From Oceanobacillus bengalensis (GTDB lineage Bacteria; Bacillota; Bacilli; Bacillales; Amphibacillaceae), in the NCBI RefSeq assembly GCF_003628445.1, contig NZ_RBZO01000031.1, positions 1 to 44,580 of the forward strand: a stretch of DNA of 44,580 bases. The letters are read 5' to 3'. The position numbers and the translations under genes were made by a program. Below the pieces are notes generated by a model that was not told the DNA's origin, made no database searches, and saw nothing but the letters and a program-made list of their open reading frames with translations. Each line of letters opens with the position of its first letter. Position 1 is the first letter of the stretch. Below are positions 19,160 to 26,507 of the stretch, piece by piece.

Positions 19160-20369
19160 TTAACGGAGGCTTCTCATGAGTTCACTGAACTTTTGAGAGG
19201 CTTCTTTTTTCATTTCTTGCGTTACGTGAAGATAGACATCTTTTGTTATTTGGTCATCTGAGTGGCCAAGCCTGTCCATGATTTGTTCGAGTGCAACATC
19301 CGCTTCAGCTAAAAGTGAGGTGTGGGTATGTCTTAGAGAATGCTGTGTTAATTCTGGATTCAAATCGGCAAGGCTTAGCAGTCTCTTCATTCTATTTTGT
19401 ACAGTCTTGATGACAATAGGATAACCATGTTGCCTTTCCATTTTTGTAAAGATAAAGTCTTTATCGTAGTAATCATCCTCTAATTGTTTAATCACTTGAT
19501 TTTGAACTTCTTTATGCTCCTTTAAAGCGTTTATGATTTCTTCATCCACGATAATTTTACGTCGTGACTTTCGTGTCTTTGGTGTGACTAGTAAATATTT
19601 TAACGTCTTATTCGTCGGAATATAATACGTTTTGGTGATACTAATTGTGTGATTGACGAAATCAACATCTTTCCACTTGAGTGCGACTAATTCTCCAACT
19701 CGGATTCCTGTGTAGGAGAGGATGAGAAATATTAGGTAGTCATGTTCAAGTCCATAATCCTCCGCTGTTTTTAGAAACAGAGCAAGTTCTTCTTTTTCGA
19801 GATACTTTGGAATTTCTTCCTCTTCCAACTGTTCAATTGTTTTCTTTTCCTTCTTGAGATATGCAAATTCAGTTGGATCCTTTTTGATTAACTCCATTTC
19901 TAATGCTTTTCTGAAGATCATTCTTCCTGTGCGGTGAATTCCTTCTCTTGTGCTATCAGAATAATCTTGATCATTTAAATCATGTAGGGCGTCCTGATAC
20001 ATCTTTCTTGTAATATCCTTTAATTTATGCTGACCGAAGTAGGGAGTCAATTTACATATTTCAAGAAGACGAACTCTAACTGTTCCCGGTTTAACATCTT
20101 TTGCTTCACTGTAGATTGGAAGCCATTCATTAGTGAAATCATTAAACGTTTGATCTGTTTCTTCGATGACTATTCCTTGTTCTAGCTCATGGATGATAGT
20201 AGTGGCTGCTTTTTCAGACTCTTGTTTCGTCCCGAAGCCACTTTTAGTCTTTTGTTTTCTTTGCCTGTCACTGGATCAATACCAATATCGATGACAAATG
20301 CCCATCTAGAGCCACAAGTGCATTTTTTCTTCTTGCACTTACAGCTCGTTTGTAAAAATGCCCTTTCAC
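19160..20369 (-). pseudogene. Tyrosine recombinase (phage/ICE integrase), frameshifted near the N-terminus
   Basis: The intact reading frame from TTG 20050 to 19160 holds the core and catalytic domain: TGIRVGEL (Arg), HSLRHTHTSL (HxxR), RLGHSDDQ (His) and VYLHVTQEM (Tyr). Reading upstream without a start codon gives the arm-binding domain through the KTKSGFGTK motif. The typical opening (GHFYKR, CKCKKKKCTCGSRW, DIGIDPVTGK) continues in two other frames. Single missing A bases near 20255 and 20346 would restore one frame, giving ~400 residues. So it is either a pseudogene or carries sequencing errors in A runs. The gene points toward groEL and ends in a hairpin (19168-19207). Confidence 0.8.
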
Positions 20370-20436
20370 TTCATTGAATGTCCTCACTTTCTTAATTATT
20401 TTGTTCAATTGTCCATTATTCTCGCTTTGATAGGGA

Positions 20437-20703
20437 ATAATTCGTTCTGTTGCAATTGATAAAGTAAATGGTCTTCTTGAGAATAATCCCGTGTCCTTCA
20501 CTACTTGGTTTGATGGCATGGATAATGGTGAATCTCTATCGTCAAATAAGGTTATATCAGAGGTTTTTAAGGACACACGTAATCAAGCGCTTGTTAATCA
20601 AGCTCCAAATATCCTTGATGTCCACGAAAATGCAGTAAATATAAATATAGCGATTTTCAAGTTGACCATTCAGTCCGTCCTATACGAAAAGTTTAAAGAC
20701 TAG
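20437..20703 (+). pseudogene. unidentified gene fragment (C-terminal)
   Basis: An open stretch of about 88 codons has a protein-like composition (LLENNPVSFTTWFDGMDNG near the start, LTIQSVLYEKFKD at the end). It begins right after an in-frame TAG and has no ribosome site; the first ATG-type start (GTG 20491) is internal to the similarity-like stretch. I do not recognise it. It probably is the tail of a gene truncated when the neighbouring integrase element arrived. Confidence 0.35.
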
Positions 20704-20766
20704 GTTAAAGTGATCAATTTAAAAAAAAAAAGCAGACTTAATTCTGAGCCATCAAATTTTATAAAT

Positions 20767-20799
20767 AGTCCTATTAAGTCCGTAATAAGGGGCTTTTTT
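20767..20799 (+). terminator. possible terminator before the padR cassette
   Basis: AGTCCTATTA pairs imperfectly with TAATAAGGGGCT and is followed by TTTTTT. It may end transcription from the fragment upstream. Confidence 0.4.
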
Positions 20800-20814
20800 G
20801 ATAAAATTTTATTC

Positions 20815-20844
20815 TTGACAGGTGACGCTATTCTGCGGTACTAT
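20815..20844 (+). promoter_or_regulatory. sigma-A promoter of the padR cassette with repeats downstream
   Basis: A perfect TTGACA (20815-20820), an 18-nt spacer and TACTAT (20839-20844) lie ~80 nt before padR. ACTATATA (20840-20847) and TATATAGT (20894-20901) are inverted copies that could be a PadR operator. AGTAC also appears on either side of CTGTGCTACAG (20870-20890). Confidence 0.6.
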
Positions 20845-20924
20845 ATACTGGTAATCGGTAATACAAAGTACCTGTGCTACAGAGTACTAAATAATATATA
20901 GTGAAATACTAATGGGGTGACAAA

Positions 20925-21245
20925 TTGGAAAACATTACGGAAATGCTGAAAGGAGTGCTTGAGGGTTGTGTGCTTGAAATCATCAGCCGTGGCGAAACTT
21001 ACGGCTATGAAATTACGCAACAGCTGCGAGAACTTGGCTTCACTGAAGTAGTTGAAGGGACAGTTTATACGATTACCATGCGGCTTGAGAAAAACAAACT
21101 GGTGGACATCGAGAAAAAGCCATCCACTAAGGGACCACCGAGAAAATTTTATACACTAAACGCAGCAGGTCAAGAACAACTTGGGTTTTTTTGGGGAAAA
21201 TGGGAATTTGTCTCAAGCAAAATTAACGAACTCAAAACAAAATAA
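20925..21245 (+). CDS. PadR-family transcriptional regulator
   Basis: This is a small winged-helix repressor of 106 residues. It has the PadR opening ([24 protein letters not shown], from residue 7), the recognition segment [19 protein letters not shown], and the wing [15 protein letters not shown]. PadR proteins of this kind repress neighbouring multidrug transporters and release DNA on drug binding. The start is TTG at 20925, four bases after GGGGTGA; the ATG at 20943 is an alternative. It heads a cassette with DUF1048 and DrrAB-type genes. Base composition from here to 23538 is visibly richer in G and C than the flanks, a sign of transfer. Confidence 0.88.
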   Translation: MENITEMLKGVLEGCVLEIISRGETYGYEITQQLRELGFTEVVEGTVYTITMRLEKNKLVDIEKKPSTKGPPRKFYTLNAAGQEQLGFFWGKWEFVSSKINELKTK

Positions 21246-21264
21246 AATCAAAAGGAGAGGTAAT

Positions 21265-21603
21265 ATGAGTATTTTTGAAAAAATTATCGGAAATATGGAT
21301 GACAAACAGGAATGGAAGGCGATGGAGAAGCGTGCGAAGGCACTTCCAAGTGAGTACCACAACGCTTACAACGCTATCAAAAAATATATGTGGACCGCTG
21401 GTGGTCCCACCGATTGGAAGGACATCAGCCGTATCTTTAATAGCATTCTCGACCTGTTCGAGGAAGGTGCAGCGGAAGGCAAGAAAGTCACTGACCTCAC
21501 GGGTGAGGACGTGGCCGCTTTTTGCGACGAACTAGTGAAGGATGCGAAAACTTGGAAGGACAAATATCGTGCGAAGTTGAACAATACAATTGGTCGTGAC
21601 TAA
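21265..21603 (+). CDS. DUF1048 family protein
   Basis: The 112-residue, mostly helical protein ([20 protein letters not shown] at the start, then [11 protein letters not shown]) belongs to DUF1048, whose members commonly sit between a padR gene and an ABC exporter. No enzymatic residues are evident; a role in regulating or assisting the pump is a guess. GGAGAGG precedes the ATG. Related operons often have two tandem DUF1048 genes; only one is seen here, followed by a 423-nt non-coding leader. Confidence 0.82.
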   Translation: MSIFEKIIGNMDDKQEWKAMEKRAKALPSEYHNAYNAIKKYMWTAGGPTDWKDISRIFNSILDLFEEGAAEGKKVTDLTGEDVAAFCDELVKDAKTWKDKYRAKLNNTIGRD

Positions 21604-21831
21604 TGACGAGATCCTAGTGGATTTTCGCTTAGCACTGACGCTAACAAGGCAAACTCGACAAATGAGTTCGAATTTTCTCCGAACTGATAACATTCTGTTT
21701 TTTTAATGTTAAAACCTATCTCGCAAAGTAGTATCATGAAGCGATTGAAAAAAGGAAAATTCAATAGATAATACCTACTGAATAGCTGGTTACAAATTTA
21801 AATTGCCACCTTACTATTCAGTTTTATTTTT

Positions 21832-21847
21832 AACTTAGTAGTAAGTT
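21832..21847. promoter_or_regulatory. palindrome in the leader of the DrrAB-type exporter
   Basis: AACTTA-GTAG-TAAGTT is a perfect dyad next to a -10-like TATACA (21847-21852). The -35 is poor. It may be an operator for the exporter genes. Confidence 0.35.
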
Positions 21848-21897
21848 ATACAGATTATCAGTCAGACTAAGTAGAGTAAAAAAGGCAATCTACCTTC

Positions 21898-22000
21898 ACA
21901 AGGCACTCGACCGGATAATTATTCCTTTGTCTGAAGGCGAGCAACCCGGTTGCTTCTCAGACAAAACTTCCCAATCTCCGGGTCTCGTATGCGGCCTTGT
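21898..22000 (+). ncRNA. candidate structured leader RNA upstream of the DrrAB-type exporter
   Basis: Nested pairings enclose a ~103-nt element. The outer stem is ACAAGGC (21898-21904) with GCCTTGT (21994-22000). The middle stem is GACCGGA (21909-21915) with TCCGGGTC (21977-21984, one bulge). The inner stem is TTTGTCTGA (21926-21934) with TCAGACAAA (21957-21965), capped by GAGCAAC/GTTGCTT (21939-21945, 21949-21955). No T run follows, and the ribosome site AAGGAGG starts ~13 nt after the outer stem, so translational control is more likely than termination. It matches no riboswitch class I know. The rest of 21604-21897 shows no gene. Confidence 0.5.
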
Positions 22001-22026
22001 AATGCATTTTATAAGGAGGAAAAAAT

Positions 22027-22788
22027 ATGAGCAATGCAGCAATTTCTGTAAAAGGTTTAAAAAAAACATTTAAAGACAAGGAAGTCTTAAAGGGGGTGGA
22101 TTTTGAGGTGCGGCGTGGTGAAATTTTCGCACTGCTGGGCTCAAATGGAGCGGGCAAAACAACGACAGTCAACATCCTCTCCACGCTGATGAAGCCAAAT
22201 GACGGCGAAGTAAGTATTTGTGACTTTGACGTTCAGCGTCAGCCGGATCATGTTCGCCAGAGTATCAGCCTAACAGGACAGTTTGCAGCTTTAGATGGCA
22301 TGCAAACCGGGCGGGAAAATCTGATGATGATTGCCAAGTTGCGGGGAGTTTCCAATCCAGCTCAAGTCGCCGACAATCTACTTGCAAGATTCAGCCTGAC
22401 CGATGCGGCCAACCGCCGTGCAGACAATTATTCTGGTGGAATGAAGCGTCGGCTTGACATAGCCATGAGCCTGATAGGGAAGCCAGCAGTCATTTTTCTC
22501 GATGAACCGACCACAGGGCTTGACCCCGAAGCGCGGATTGAAGTATGGGATACTGTCAAGGAGCTTGCAGGCGGTGGCACGACCATATTGCTAACAACCC
22601 AGTACCTGGAGGAAGCCGAACAACTGGCGGACCGTATTGCCATCCTGCATGGAGGGAAAATCATCACGACCGGTACACTTACCGAACTAAAGGAAATGTT
22701 CCCACCAGCGAAAGTGGAATACATCGAGAAGCAGCCGACATTGGAGGAAATTTTCCTTGAAATCATCGGGAAAAAGGAGGAGAAGTAA
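22027..22788 (+). CDS. ABC transporter ATP-binding protein, DrrA (daunorubicin-resistance) type
   Basis: This is the ATPase of an ABC-2 exporter. The 253 residues show Walker A GSNGAGKTT near residue 39, Q-loop LTGQFAALDGMQTGRENL (the DrrA form), signature NYSGGMKRRLDIAMSL, and Walker B VIFLDEPTTGLDPEAR. The C-terminus has the short DrrA extension PTLEEIFLEIIG. Family members export drugs such as anthracyclines; the real substrate is unknown. AAGGAGG precedes the ATG. The permease gene begins at the base after the stop. Confidence 0.93.
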   Translation: MSNAAISVKGLKKTFKDKEVLKGVDFEVRRGEIFALLGSNGAGKTTTVNILSTLMKPNDGEVSICDFDVQRQPDHVRQSISLTGQFAALDGMQTGRENLMMIAKLRGVSNPAQVADNLLARFSLTDAANRRADNYSGGMKRRLDIAMSLIGKPAVIFLDEPTTGLDPEARIEVWDTVKELAGGGTTILLTTQYLEEAEQLADRIAILHGGKIITTGTLTELKEMFPPAKVEYIEKQPTLEEIFLEIIGKKEEK

Positions 22789-23538
22789 ATGAAAAGTAAA
22801 ACAGGAGTATTACTAGGGCGTTTAATGCGCAATATCATACGCAGTCCAGATACGATTATAACGGTGGCGATTACTCCGATTATGATGATGCTGTTGTTTG
22901 TCTACGTATTTGGCGGCGCCATAGAGACAGGGACGGACAATTACGTCAATTATCTATTGCCAGGAATTTTGCTGATCACCATCGCATCTGCTGTCGCTTA
23001 CACTTCCTTGCGGCTATTTACAGATATAAAGAGCGGGCTGATGGCACGTTTCATTTCCATGCCCATCAAGCGCTCGTCGGTATTGTGGGCTCATGTGTTG
23101 ACCTCGCTTATTTCCAATGCGCTTACTGTCGGGGTGGTTATACTCGTCGCGCTCTTGATGGGCTTCCGTTCTAACGCGGATATTGTGGATTGGCTTGCGG
23201 TAGTTGGGATACTTGGGCTGTTTACGCTGGCGCTGACATGGCTTGCGGTAATTCCGGGATTGACAGCAGGGTCTATGGAAGGGGCAACAGCATATTCGTA
23301 CCCACTGATTTTCCTGCCGTTTATCAGTTCGGCTTTTGTCCCTACCGAAACTATGCCTAAAATTGTTCGTGCGTTCGCTGAGAACCAGCCGGTGACTTCA
23401 ATCGTGAATTCGATTCGTTCCCTCTTGTATGAAGGGACTGTCGGCAACGGTATCTGGACCGCGCTTGCTTGGTGCGTTGGGATCATAGTCATCGCTTATT
23501 TAATTGCAAGTAAAGTATTTAAACGCCAGTTAGGGTAA
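22789..23538 (+). CDS. ABC-2 type transporter permease, DrrB type
   Basis: The 249-residue membrane protein has about six hydrophobic segments. It carries the ABC-2 signature region LPGILLITIASAVAYTSLRL (about 57-76) and the conserved FVPTETMP followed by PVTSIVNSIRSLL near the end. It pairs with the upstream ATPase and its ATG directly abuts that gene's stop, with the ribosome site GGAGG inside the ATPase gene. A palindrome (23566-23589) follows, without a T run. Confidence 0.92.
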   Translation: MKSKTGVLLGRLMRNIIRSPDTIITVAITPIMMMLLFVYVFGGAIETGTDNYVNYLLPGILLITIASAVAYTSLRLFTDIKSGLMARFISMPIKRSSVLWAHVLTSLISNALTVGVVILVALLMGFRSNADIVDWLAVVGILGLFTLALTWLAVIPGLTAGSMEGATAYSYPLIFLPFISSAFVPTETMPKIVRAFAENQPVTSIVNSIRSLLYEGTVGNGIWTALAWCVGIIVIAYLIASKVFKRQLG

Positions 23539-23565
23539 CTATTTAAAATGGAATAGATTTTACTA

Positions 23566-23589
23566 TTTACTATTATATATAATAGTAAA
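23566..23589. terminator. AT-rich palindrome after the exporter genes
   Basis: TTTACTATTATA/TATAATAGTAAA is a perfect 12+12 palindrome just past the permease stop. It lacks a following T run, so termination is uncertain. Confidence 0.35.
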
Positions 23590-23631
23590 AAGGCATTATT
23601 AAGGTATAAATATTATTTGAATAAATATGTA

Positions 23632-23669
23632 GCTGGAAAGCAAAATGCTATGATACATTTTGCTTTCCA
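23632..23669. repeat. perfect hairpin at the 3' end of the second integrase
   Basis: CTGGAAAGCAAAATG/CATTTTGCTTTCCAG is a 15-bp stem with an 8-nt loop that contains the integrase stop codon. No T run follows on either strand. Similar hairpins end the other two integrase 3' ends here, so it may be part of the attachment region as well as a terminator. Confidence 0.5.
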
Positions 23670-24106
23670 GTAAGATTACCCATAAAATTACTAAATTTAT
23701 CAGCTGCTTCTTGTTTCCTTCCTTCTGTTACATGAAGATAGACTCTTCTAGTAGTTTCATCATCTTGGTGACCTAAACCATCCATAATTTCATCTAGATC
23801 AACACCTGCTTCGGCAAGAAGTGATGTATGAGTATGGCGAAGTGAATGGGGGGTTACATTTAGATTCAAATCTGTCTTTTTTAGTATTCTTGCCATTCGG
23901 CTTTTAATGAATTTTATTAGCAAAGGATAACCGGGATGGCGATTAACATTTGCAAATACATAACCATTGTTATGATAAGATTGTCCAAAGTGTTTAATAA
24001 TTCGTTCTTGTTCTGTCTTATTTTTTTTAAATGCATCAATTACAAATTGATCAATTGCAATCTTCCGTCTTGACTTTTTTGTTTTTGGTGGAAGAATTTG
24101 ACATTT
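23648..24106 (-). pseudogene. Tyrosine recombinase, C-terminal ~150 residues
   Basis: The open frame runs from about 24106 down to the stop at 23648. It carries LPPKTKKSRRKIAID (the beta-hairpin/Lys region), HPGYP, TPHSLRHTHTSLL (HxxR), GLGHQDDET (His) and VYLHVTEGRKQEAA (Tyr). It is related to, but distinct from, the integrase at 19160. The N-terminal arm domain and the first half of the core, including the first catalytic Arg, are missing, so it is inactive. Upstream it runs straight into a third recombinase fragment. Confidence 0.8.
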
Positions 24107-24259
24107 CCTTTGTAAAATGAGTAAAAATCCTCATTGTTGTTTTCATATCCTCATTATCAACCGTTTCCATGATAGTAGCTAAATCAATTTCAGCTTCTGT
24201 CATCATACTAATACGAGTGTGTCTAATATATGTGGAGTAGCTTTCTTTTCTATCTTCTG
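24102..24259 (-). pseudogene. third tyrosine recombinase C-terminal fragment
   Basis: Minus-strand reading gives KKATPHIL, then after a one-base frameshift RHTRISMMTEAEIDL, TIMETVDNEDMKTTM and RIFTHFTKEM. This is the HxxR-to-Tyr end of an ICE-type integrase, except that the Tyr of the normal IYTHVT is Phe. It therefore has both a frameshift and a lost nucleophile. It belongs to a different subgroup from the two integrases to its left. Confidence 0.65.
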
Positions 24260-24510
24260 CAAAACATAAAATTAGTATCGTGAAATTCCTCTATTTTATG
24301 ATGATATTTCATTATTATTTATCTTACTTTGCCTACTATAATGTGGATGAACTTCCAGAACTCGGTTTAGTGATGAGTGACTTCTCAAGTGACCCTACTA
24401 TCATGGAATAGATATAGTTGGGTTGGGGGAGGCCACGTATCCAGATTTGGGTAGGTGGATGGGAGTCTATTTTCTAAAAAGTAACTCCAAATATATATCC
24501 ATATTTAATC

Positions 24511-24551
24511 AAATAAAAAAGCTTATAGAGAAAAAACATTCTCTACAAGCT
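24511..24551 (-). terminator. minus-strand terminator with no intact gene upstream
   Basis: Read on the minus strand, AGCTTGTAGAGA/TCTCTATAAGCT (24520-24551, one mismatch) is followed by TTTTTTATTT. No complete minus-strand gene lies before it; a degenerate stretch at 24785-24925 may be what is left. Before it, 24260-24510 shows only a short plus-strand open stretch ending MSDFSSDPTIME at about 24411. Confidence 0.55.
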
Positions 24552-24684
24552 GGTCTAAATGATCATCTTTTCTATTCAAAATCTGTGATATCATTTTTGA
24601 ATATTATGCTAGAATTTAGGTAACAGTTACTAAGCTAATGGGTAAGATTGATAAATAATCAGTTATACGGAATAGGTGAATGAT

Positions 24685-24882
24685 ATGGAAAAGGTTAATT
24701 TGAAGGAAATGTATAATGAATATAGAGAGAAAGGATACGATTGCAAAGAAGCATATAGTAAAATCCTAACAAGTGTTAAACAATATATTGATGGACTCTA
24801 TCATTCTTACTATAGATTTCATTTCTGCACATCTATCATTAGGTCTGTGAATGTTTTGCCTTATAGCTCTATAACTTGTTAA
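24685..24882 (+). CDS. short hypothetical ORF, doubtful
   Basis: The 65-codon frame has a fair ribosome site (TAGGTGA) and a natural-looking start (MEKVNLKEMYNEYREKGYD), but its second half looks non-native. Over 24785-24925 the opposite strand reads more like protein (RVVDRIENLTSYRAIRQNI, then DRCAEMKSIVRMIES). I think this is a junction of two gene fragments. From 24883 to 25030 nothing else is seen. Confidence 0.25.
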   Translation: MEKVNLKEMYNEYREKGYDCKEAYSKILTSVKQYIDGLYHSYYRFHFCTSIIRSVNVLPYSSITC

Positions 24883-25030
24883 ATTTTCTATCCTATCTAC
24901 GACTCTATTGAAGGCATTTTTAGGGGGGACTCACGATTTATTCTACACATGTTTTTACATAAGAACTAACTAATAAATGGGTTTATGCTATATGTATTGT
25001 GGTGAATGTCTGAATCTTGCAGTAGGAAAG

Positions 25031-25059
25031 TTGGGTTGATGAATAAAGAATGGTATAAT
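25031..25059 (+). promoter_or_regulatory. sigma-A promoter upstream of the DUF2804 gene
   Basis: TTGGGT, a 17-nt spacer and a perfect TATAAT preceded by TGG (extended -10) lie ~220 nt before the gene. The sequence between them (25060-25270) shows no gene or clear structure. Confidence 0.55.
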
Positions 25060-25281
25060 ACTATTAATATAAACGTCTTAATATTTCAAAAACATTTTAT
25101 TCACATACCACTTGCTTATCTGATTTATGAAGGGATAGTAAATTATTTTAGTCTTTGTTTTAACGAATAGCAAGGAATGATAGCGTTTTCTGTTTTGTTG
25201 ATTGGTCAATAAGTAGATTTAATACAAAAGGGAAGGGGGCAGAAAACATCTGCTAGCACAAGGTTTAATCTTTTAAAAAGG

Positions 25282-26313
25282 ATGGATACATTAATGAAAC
25301 AGTTTGAAATTACGAAAAAAGGAAACTTGCTTGATCAACAAGGCCGCGTAGCTCAGTCAGGCTATGCGAAACATTTAATTCTCCAATATAACCGGCAAAT
25401 GGTTAAGGCATCGAAGTTTAGGATTAAAGAATGGGATTACTATTTTATTGGAAATAAAGACTTTGGAGTAACCATGACAATCGCTGATAATTCCTATATG
25501 GGATTAGCGGGAGTGGAGTTTTTTGACTTTACCAATCAAAAACAGCTTGATTTTCAGAAAATATCCCTTTTTCCGATGGGGAAAATGAATTTGCCCAATG
25601 ACAGCAAAACGGGTGATATTACTTACCAGCACCGAAAGATACAAATGAGTATGGAATCACATGAGACACATAAGGGGCTTTTTTGCAGAATACCAAATAT
25701 CGATGGGGGGCAGACTTTTGAACTGGATGTTAAACTATACTACCGCAATCAGGATTCAATGGTGATTGCGACGCCATTTGCAGATGATGAAAAGGCCTTT
25801 TACTATAATCAAAAAGTGAACAACCTTGAAGCAGAAGGGATGTTGAAAATAGGCGAAGAAAAATATGACTTAACGAATATGCTTGGAGTATTGGATTGGG
25901 GAAGGGGTGTCTGGACATATAATAATACTTGGTATTGGAGTTCGGCCTCAGGGAGATTGGGAGATGGAACGTTGTTTGGATTTAACTTGGGTTACGGGTT
26001 CGGTGATACAAGCAAGGCTAGTGAAAATATGGTTTTTTACAAAGGAAAAGCGTATAAATTAAATGATGTGGATTTTGGTATTCCTGCTTCTGATTATATG
26101 GATCCATGGCATTTCACCTCCCGCGATAAAGCAATCGATATGACGTTTGAGCCGATTTATCTCAATCATTCTGATATTAATGTAGGTGTTTTAAGACATC
26201 ATCCCAACCAGATATTTGGATTGTATAGCGGTTATATAGAGATTAATGGTGGGGAAAAAATCAAGGTCAACGAGATTTTTGGCTTTGCTGAAAAAGTACA
26301 TAATAAATGGTAG
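25282..26313 (+). CDS. DUF2804 domain protein
   Basis: The 343-residue protein matches the DUF2804 pattern: an N-terminal block KKGNLLDQQGRVAQSGYAK, a central LGVLDWGRGVWTYNNTWYWSS (around 203-223), and a C-terminal SGYIEINGGEKIKVNEIFGFAEK. It is beta-rich with no signal peptide or membrane segment. DUF2804 resembles lipocalin-like/AttH proteins by fold, which is from memory; the function is unknown. ATG at 25282 and at 25294 are both possible, with AAAAAGGATGG serving either. It is monocistronic and followed by a strong hairpin. Confidence 0.85.
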   Translation: MDTLMKQFEITKKGNLLDQQGRVAQSGYAKHLILQYNRQMVKASKFRIKEWDYYFIGNKDFGVTMTIADNSYMGLAGVEFFDFTNQKQLDFQKISLFPMGKMNLPNDSKTGDITYQHRKIQMSMESHETHKGLFCRIPNIDGGQTFELDVKLYYRNQDSMVIATPFADDEKAFYYNQKVNNLEAEGMLKIGEEKYDLTNMLGVLDWGRGVWTYNNTWYWSSASGRLGDGTLFGFNLGYGFGDTSKASENMVFYKGKAYKLNDVDFGIPASDYMDPWHFTSRDKAIDMTFEPIYLNHSDINVGVLRHHPNQIFGLYSGYIEINGGEKIKVNEIFGFAEKVHNKW

Positions 26314-26421
26314 GTGCAAAGCATGCATCAATTGTTCCTCATGTATTAAGTCGAGCTTTCCGATTTCTTTCTGTAGATTAAGAGGGATGACAAAATGTAA
26401 AAAAGTATTTGGTGATCTTTT

Positions 26422-26464
26422 GTAAAATAGCCCTGGAGTTGATTTCCAGGGCTATTTTACATTT
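26422..26464. terminator. bidirectional terminator between DUF2804 gene and merR
   Basis: A perfect 16-bp stem GTAAAATAGCCCTGGA/TCCAGGGCTATTTTAC (26422-26460) with a 7-nt loop has A/T-rich edges on both sides. The two genes converge on it. Confidence 0.85.
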
Positions 26465-26507
26465 GAATTTAGTTGTTAAGTCATTGCTAGTACCTTTCTG
26501 GTAAGGT

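Noticed and set aside
24423-24623. 66-codon ORF after the recombinase remnants
   Set aside because: It runs through a minus-strand terminator hairpin and has no convincing ribosome site or composition.
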